A DNA stretch of 64,000 nucleotides. It comes from JAEZAA01 sp964514485. GTDB lineage: Bacteria; Pseudomonadota; Gammaproteobacteria; Pseudomonadales; Oleiphilaceae. The DNA lies in contig CAZEWG010000006.1 in the NCBI GenBank assembly GCA_964514485.1, forward strand, positions 36,696 to 100,695, given 5' to 3'. The position numbers and the translations under genes are program-made. The notes below the pieces were generated by a model. It did not search any database and was not told where the DNA came from. It worked only from the letters and a program-made list of their open reading frames with translations. Positions 60,024 to 64,000 of the stretch are shown here, piece after piece (within the stretch, counting starts at the first letter, position 1; every line of letters starts with the position of its first letter).

Positions 60024-60278
60024 ATGCAAGAAAACACTTATTCAATTGATCATGTGATGGACGTGACCGGGCTGTTTTGTCCGGAGCCGGTCATGATGCT
60101 CCACAATAAAATGCATGATCTTGCTGTGGGAGAGGTGTTGGAAGTTCGAGCGACGGACCCTTCCACCACTCGGGATATTCCTAAATTCTGCCACTTTCTA
60201 GGGCATGAGCTGTTACTGCAGGAAGAGCGCGATCAGCTGTTCTTTTACCATATCCGCAAGTGTGCGGGTGACTCATAG
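60024..60278 (+). CDS. tusA: Sulfurtransferase TusA
   Basis: An 84-residue SirA/TusA protein (E. coli 81). The active Cys lies in DVTGLFCPEPVMML, and ATDPSTTRDIPKFCHFLGHELL follows the TusA pattern closely. TusA passes sulfur from IscS towards TusD for tRNA wobble 2-thiouridine. The ATG at 60024 has GAGGG only two bases before it; longer frames run into rlmM and lack similarity. Its last two codons overlap the dsbD end on the other strand by six bases. Confidence 0.93.
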   Translation: MQENTYSIDHVMDVTGLFCPEPVMMLHNKMHDLAVGEVLEVRATDPSTTRDIPKFCHFLGHELLLQEERDQLFFYHIRKCAGDS

Positions 60279-62126
60279 GGGCAGGGCAGCCAGGTGGCGA
60301 ATGAAATCTTGAGTGCCGATTTCGCCATAGATACGCCACTCGGCCAGTTCCTGGCCCGCTTGGTTATAAAAAAGAATGCCGGGCGGGCCAAATAGACCGA
60401 AATGACTTAAAAATGCCTGATTCCCCGCGTCGTTGGCAGTGACATCCACTTTGACCAGATGCATTGCCTCTAGATGTTTTCTGGCCTCGGGGTGGGGGAA
60501 GGTATCCCGCGCCATAATCTTGCAGCTGATACACCAGTCCGCATAAACATCCACCATCACGGCGCGACCCGATTGCCGGGCCAGTTGTACCTGTTGCTCT
60601 AACTGCTCAAGATTATAGACCGTGGTGAACTCCAGCTGTTGCGCCGCTGGACCGCCATTGTTCAAGGACAGGCGGTCCAGGGGTTTTAAAGGATCGGCGC
60701 CGCCGCTTGCCGCGCCAATCAGCAACAGAATGGCATAGACGAACAGCAACAGTCCCAAACCTTTCCAAAAGCGCTGCCAAAGCTTGGGAGCGGGTTCGAA
60801 GGCACCCAGGTAGATGGCACTGATGCCCACCAGGGCCGCCCAGAGGGTGAGCGTGAGAGGTCCTGCCAGGAAGCGCTCCAGAAGCCAGATCGCAACGGCC
60901 AGCAGCAGCACGCCGAAGACCGCTTTGATGGCGACCATCCAGGCGCCCGCTCGTGGCAGTATGCGACCGGCGCCGGTGCCAATGAGGAGCAGGGGAGCGC
61001 CCATGCCGAGGGACATGATAAACAGGATTAAGCCACCCAATGCCGCATCGCCCGTGGAGGCGATATACACCAGCGCCCCGGCAAGTGGGGCGGAGACGCA
61101 GGGCGAAACCACCAGCGCCGACAAAAAACCCATGGCATAGACGCCGCCCAGGGTACCCCCGGTCTGTTTTTGTTGCGCGTCAGCCAAGCGGTCTCTTAGG
61201 AACGCGGGCAGCTGAATTTCGTAGAAGCCAAACATCGACAGAGCCAGGACTACGAAAACGGCGGCAAAGGTGGCCAGCAGCCAGGGCTCCTGCAGGTAGG
61301 CTTGCAGGTTCATGCCCGCGCCAAAATAGCCGACCACGATACCCAGCAACGCATACAGGGTCGCCACGCCCAGTACATAAGCCAGTGATAAGCGGAATGA
61401 GCTACCCGTGGAGGCCTGTTTCTGGCCGGCAATGATGCTGGACAGAATGGGGATCATGGGAAAAACGCAGGGTGTAAAGGCGAGCCCCAGACCTAAAACG
61501 AAAAATAAACCCAGGATCTGCCACAACCCGGCTTGGCTGATGTAGTCCGCCAAGGATTGGGCCGAGGAGACATTAACCGAAGCATCCCGCTGGGGTGGGG
61601 CCCCGGCGTTGTTGTCCTGAAGCCCGGTCAAGCCCGCAGGGGGCGTGGCGTCCGCCAGATACAGAACGGGTTGGGTCTCCGGTGGATAGCACAGCCCGGC
61701 CTCCGCACAGCCTTGATAGCTGACCTTGAACTCAACCTCGGTCCGGCCGCCGGTATCAAGCACAGGGACCTCCATGGTGAGGTCTTCATAAAAGACCTGC
61801 ACCGCTCCGAAGTAAGGGTCGTCTTTAGGGGAGCTGGCAATGGAAAAGCGGGGTTCGCCCAAAACCACATCAGGCTCTGTCGGTGTGACCTGGATGCGGT
61901 GCTGGTACAGGTAATAGCCGTCGCTGACTTTCCAGTGCAGCTTCAAGACGCCGGAGTCGGAGGATGAAGAAAATTGAAAAGCCTCATGAACCGGGAGAAA
62001 CCGATTGGATGAGGAAAAAAGTCCGCCGCTTTGAAAGCTTAATCCGCCGGATGCTTGAGCCGTGGCACTAAAGCCAAAACTGCTGGCTGTAAGCAAGCAA
62101 AGGAAGAGAGAGAAGACTAAACGCAC
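60273..62126 (-). CDS. dsbD: Thiol:disulfide interchange protein DsbD
   Basis: A 617-residue three-part protein. After a signal peptide (MRLVFSLFLCLLTASSFG), the N-terminal alpha domain has its redox pair around CAEAGLCYPP. The eight-helix beta domain carries FTPCVFPM and VVSPCVSAP, and the C-terminal thioredoxin domain has ADWCISCK. It moves electrons from cytosolic thioredoxin to periplasmic DsbC and cytochrome c maturation. The GTG start at 62126 is chosen because AAGGAG (62132-62137) lies five bases upstream and the signal peptide follows at once; an in-frame ATG at 62204 would add 26 polar residues. Confidence 0.95.
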   Translation of the reverse strand: MRLVFSLFLCLLTASSFGFSATAQASGGLSFQSGGLFSSSNRFLPVHEAFQFSSSSDSGVLKLHWKVSDGYYLYQHRIQVTPTEPDVVLGEPRFSIASSPKDDPYFGAVQVFYEDLTMEVPVLDTGGRTEVEFKVSYQGCAEAGLCYPPETQPVLYLADATPPAGLTGLQDNNAGAPPQRDASVNVSSAQSLADYISQAGLWQILGLFFVLGLGLAFTPCVFPMIPILSSIIAGQKQASTGSSFRLSLAYVLGVATLYALLGIVVGYFGAGMNLQAYLQEPWLLATFAAVFVVLALSMFGFYEIQLPAFLRDRLADAQQKQTGGTLGGVYAMGFLSALVVSPCVSAPLAGALVYIASTGDAALGGLILFIMSLGMGAPLLLIGTGAGRILPRAGAWMVAIKAVFGVLLLAVAIWLLERFLAGPLTLTLWAALVGISAIYLGAFEPAPKLWQRFWKGLGLLLFVYAILLLIGAASGGADPLKPLDRLSLNNGGPAAQQLEFTTVYNLEQLEQQVQLARQSGRAVMVDVYADWCISCKIMARDTFPHPEARKHLEAMHLVKVDVTANDAGNQAFLSHFGLFGPPGILFYNQAGQELAEWRIYGEIGTQDFIRHLAALPL

Positions 62127-62251
62127 ACTTACTCCTTTGGACGGAAGACGGACAGGTTTTGCTGTTAAGGAAGGATCTGTCGTGTAATCACCCATAACTG
62201 ACATTCTATTGGGTGTGAAGTTCCCTCCAAAATCGTTTTAGGCAAAGAGTG

Positions 62252-62272
62252 CGGTTGGGGCCTGCCCAACCG
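62252..62272 (-). terminator. Hairpin between the MATE gene and dsbD
   Basis: CGGTTGGG (62252-62259) pairs with CCCAACCG (62265-62272). It lies about 40 bases after the MATE stop on the same strand. Only a short T run (CTCTTT) follows, so termination may be partial. Confidence 0.5.
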
Positions 62273-62310
62273 GACATCGTACGCCGAGTGATTTCGTGGC
62301 GAAGGGCCGC

Positions 62311-63693
62311 CTAAATCCTTGCAGCCGCAGACAGCTCCTGTTCTTGAATATGGGATTTGCTCAGGCGATTCAGTCGCCGGCCCAGCAGTACTGCCGCGAA
62401 GGTCAGGCCAATGACCAGTCCCAACCAAAAGCCCTGGGCGCCCTGAAGCCATTGAATCTGGTCAGAGTAGCCCAAAAGAAGCGCGCAGGGGAAGCCGATC
62501 AGCCAATAGGCGGTAAAGGTAATGTACATAATGGCGCGGGTGTCTTTGTAGGCCCGCAACGCACCGGAGCTGGTGGCCTGGATGGCGTCGGAGAACTGGA
62601 ACAGGGCCGCGATCAGCAATAACGCGGCAGCCGCTTGCTGCAGCTGTACCTCCGGGGTATACCAGCTAACCACAAAATCCCGGAAGAGCACCAGAGAGGC
62701 GGCTGTGATGCAGGCGATTGCCAGTGCCAGGCCCACGGCGCAGAAGGAGCTGAAACGGGCGTGACTGTATTTCTCCTGTCCCAGCAGGTTGCCGACACGT
62801 ACGGTGGTGGCCATGGCAATGCTGAGGGGAATCATAAACACAAAGGAGGTAATGCTGATCACAATCTGATGAGACGCCAGGGTATGGGCGCCCAGCGGAG
62901 CAATGGCCAAGGAGGTTGCGCAGAACAGGGCAGCCTCGAAAAAGATCGCCAAGCCAATCGGAAAGCCGAGTCGGGCCAGCTCGCCGAGTTGTTTCTTGTG
63001 GGGAGGGGCCCACTGGAGAAACAGCCGACACGGCTCGTAGCGCCGGTTGAAGCGTGTATAGGCGAGGATCATGATGAGGCTGATCCACATGACCAGTCCA
63101 GACGCATAGCCGGTTCCGGCGCCACCCATGGCAGGAATGCCAAGGCCGCCAAAGACAAAGAGGTAGTTGGCCGGAATATTGATGGACACCGCGGCCAACG
63201 TCAGGATCATCACTGACCGTGTGTCAGTCTGGGCCTCGCAATAGCCCCTTAACACCTGGTAAGCGGCGATGGCCGGAATGCCCCAGGAAATACCCGCCAA
63301 ATACCCTTCCGCCACAGTCTGGACCTCTGGTTCAATATTGAGCCAATCGAGATAAAGGGAAGGAAAGCGGCAGAGTAGAAAGGCCAGTGCTGAAAGGCCC
63401 AGTGCCAGCCAGAATGACTGATGGGTGACTTGCACAATCTCGCGTTGACGTCCCCCGCCATAGGCGCGGGAAACCAGCGCCGTGGTGGCGACCAGCGTAC
63501 CCGCCATAAACAGGAAAATCGGTACCCAGACACTGGAGCCAATGGCGACGCCCGCCAAATCTATCGGGCTGACCCGCCCGGCCATCATGGTGTCGGTCAC
63601 TGAAATCCCGTTGTGGGCCAGTTGAGTGATGGCGATTGGCAGCCCGATGTGGAAAAGCTGTCTGAGTTCTTGCTTGATGGATGGCAAATGCAT
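62311..63693 (-). CDS. MATE-family multidrug/sodium exporter (NorM-like)
   Basis: A 460-residue protein with 12 transmembrane helices in two MATE halves. The first helix region (GLPIAITQLAHNGISVTDTMMAGRV) carries the NorM Asp, and the halves repeat the GxP start. NorM proteins export cationic drugs in exchange for Na+ or H+. dsbD lies downstream on the same strand, 184 bases off. The substrate cannot be told from the sequence. Confidence 0.93.
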   Translation of the reverse strand: MHLPSIKQELRQLFHIGLPIAITQLAHNGISVTDTMMAGRVSPIDLAGVAIGSSVWVPIFLFMAGTLVATTALVSRAYGGGRQREIVQVTHQSFWLALGLSALAFLLCRFPSLYLDWLNIEPEVQTVAEGYLAGISWGIPAIAAYQVLRGYCEAQTDTRSVMILTLAAVSINIPANYLFVFGGLGIPAMGGAGTGYASGLVMWISLIMILAYTRFNRRYEPCRLFLQWAPPHKKQLGELARLGFPIGLAIFFEAALFCATSLAIAPLGAHTLASHQIVISITSFVFMIPLSIAMATTVRVGNLLGQEKYSHARFSSFCAVGLALAIACITAASLVLFRDFVVSWYTPEVQLQQAAAALLLIAALFQFSDAIQATSSGALRAYKDTRAIMYITFTAYWLIGFPCALLLGYSDQIQWLQGAQGFWLGLVIGLTFAAVLLGRRLNRLSKSHIQEQELSAAARI

Positions 63694-64000
63694 GAAGGAA
63701 ATCCACTAAGCGGACGTGGGCAGATCGGGAGTTTGGATTCTCACCGATAAATGCATACACCGTCAGCCAATATAAATGTATTATCTCGCAACACTTGGGA
63801 AACGTGCGCCGTACCGTGCACGGTTAACCATTCTTTGGGGCCGCGTCAGGTCGCTTTAAAGTGTGGTGGCCCTAATCCCGTTCAAGGGGGGAAGGGCTGC
63901 CCATTATACTGGAACGATGGCCGGTGGCGTCTACCAGGGAAAAGACCTAAAGCCCGACCCCGGAAGGGTTGGTGTGGTGGCAAGGGTGGGGCGATGGTGG
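63694..64000. other. 307-bp region at the right edge, no gene recognised
   Basis: It includes the leader of the MATE gene. A perfect 12-bp palindrome, ACCGTGCACGGT, lies at 63813-63824, about 120 bases before the MATE start. TATAAT on the minus strand (63908-63903) has no good -35. No open frame with family features was seen, and the next gene must lie beyond the window. Confidence 0.5.

Overview
The window is a dense housekeeping stretch of a gammaproteobacterial chromosome. Gene orders match the Pseudomonas pattern block by block: ppsA / hydrolase / rraA; rne / rluC / HAD / sppA / maf / yceD-rpmF-plsX-fabD-fabG-acpP-pabC-mltG-tmk; lpxH-ppiB / glnS-cysS / folD / tRNA Pro-Arg-His-Leu / tig-clpP-clpX-lon-hupB / ppiD; hemN / ccoNOQP-GHIS. 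The blocks are joined differently from Pseudomonas, so a member of Pseudomonadales/Oceanospirillales in the wide sense is the best guess (marine relatives of Marinobacter, Alcanivorax or Ketobacter). The genus cannot be fixed from the sequence. No insertion sequence, prophage, CRISPR array or integron was seen.

Layout. 1-7.4 kb: the ppsA tail, an alpha/beta hydrolase, an atypical SDR, rraA, a PilZ protein, an SH3/coiled-coil membrane protein, YciI, YciB, a PHP ribonuclease (rnm), a cardiolipin synthase and a YecA-like protein. 7.5-21.5 kb: rne divergent from the rluC / HAD / sppA group, then maf divergent from the yceD-rpmF-plsX-fab-acpP-pabC-mltG-tmk operon, in which fabH, fabF and holB are missing from their usual places. 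21.6-30.6 kb: acnB, miaE, lpxH, ppiB, glnS, cysS, folD. 30.8-38.2 kb: four tRNAs, the tig-clpP-clpX-lon-hupB proteostasis group and tRNA-Asp. 38.3-40.2 kb: ppiD. 40.5-45.1 kb: a four-gene exported cluster (C39 peptidase, FapF-like beta-barrel, FadL-like beta-barrel, DUF4124/MalM-like protein). 45.1-48.9 kb: a J-domain protein, a TetR regulator, ttcA and hemN. 49.1-57.8 kb: a complete cbb3 oxidase locus (ccoN-O-Q-P-G-H-I-S plus a DsbD_2/TauE-like membrane protein) with an FNR/ANR-type site upstream. 58.1-63.7 kb: a second alpha/beta hydrolase, rlmM, tusA, dsbD and a MATE exporter.

How the parts fit. RraA (an RNase E inhibitor), RNase E and Rnm form an RNA-turnover theme. YceD/L32/PlsX/FabD/FabG/ACP couple ribosome and lipid synthesis. 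Trigger factor, ClpXP, Lon, HU and PpiD form a folding/proteolysis group; lon carries a sigma-32-like promoter. HemN and the cbb3 locus belong to micro-oxic respiration.

The least explained part is the 40.5-45.1 kb exported cluster. It pairs a FapD-like peptidase with a FapF-like pore but has no amyloid subunit genes beside it, and it resembles the poorly characterised Acinetobacter fil genes. It is the best candidate here for an undescribed system. All functional calls come from reading translated sequence and motifs by eye; no database search was run.
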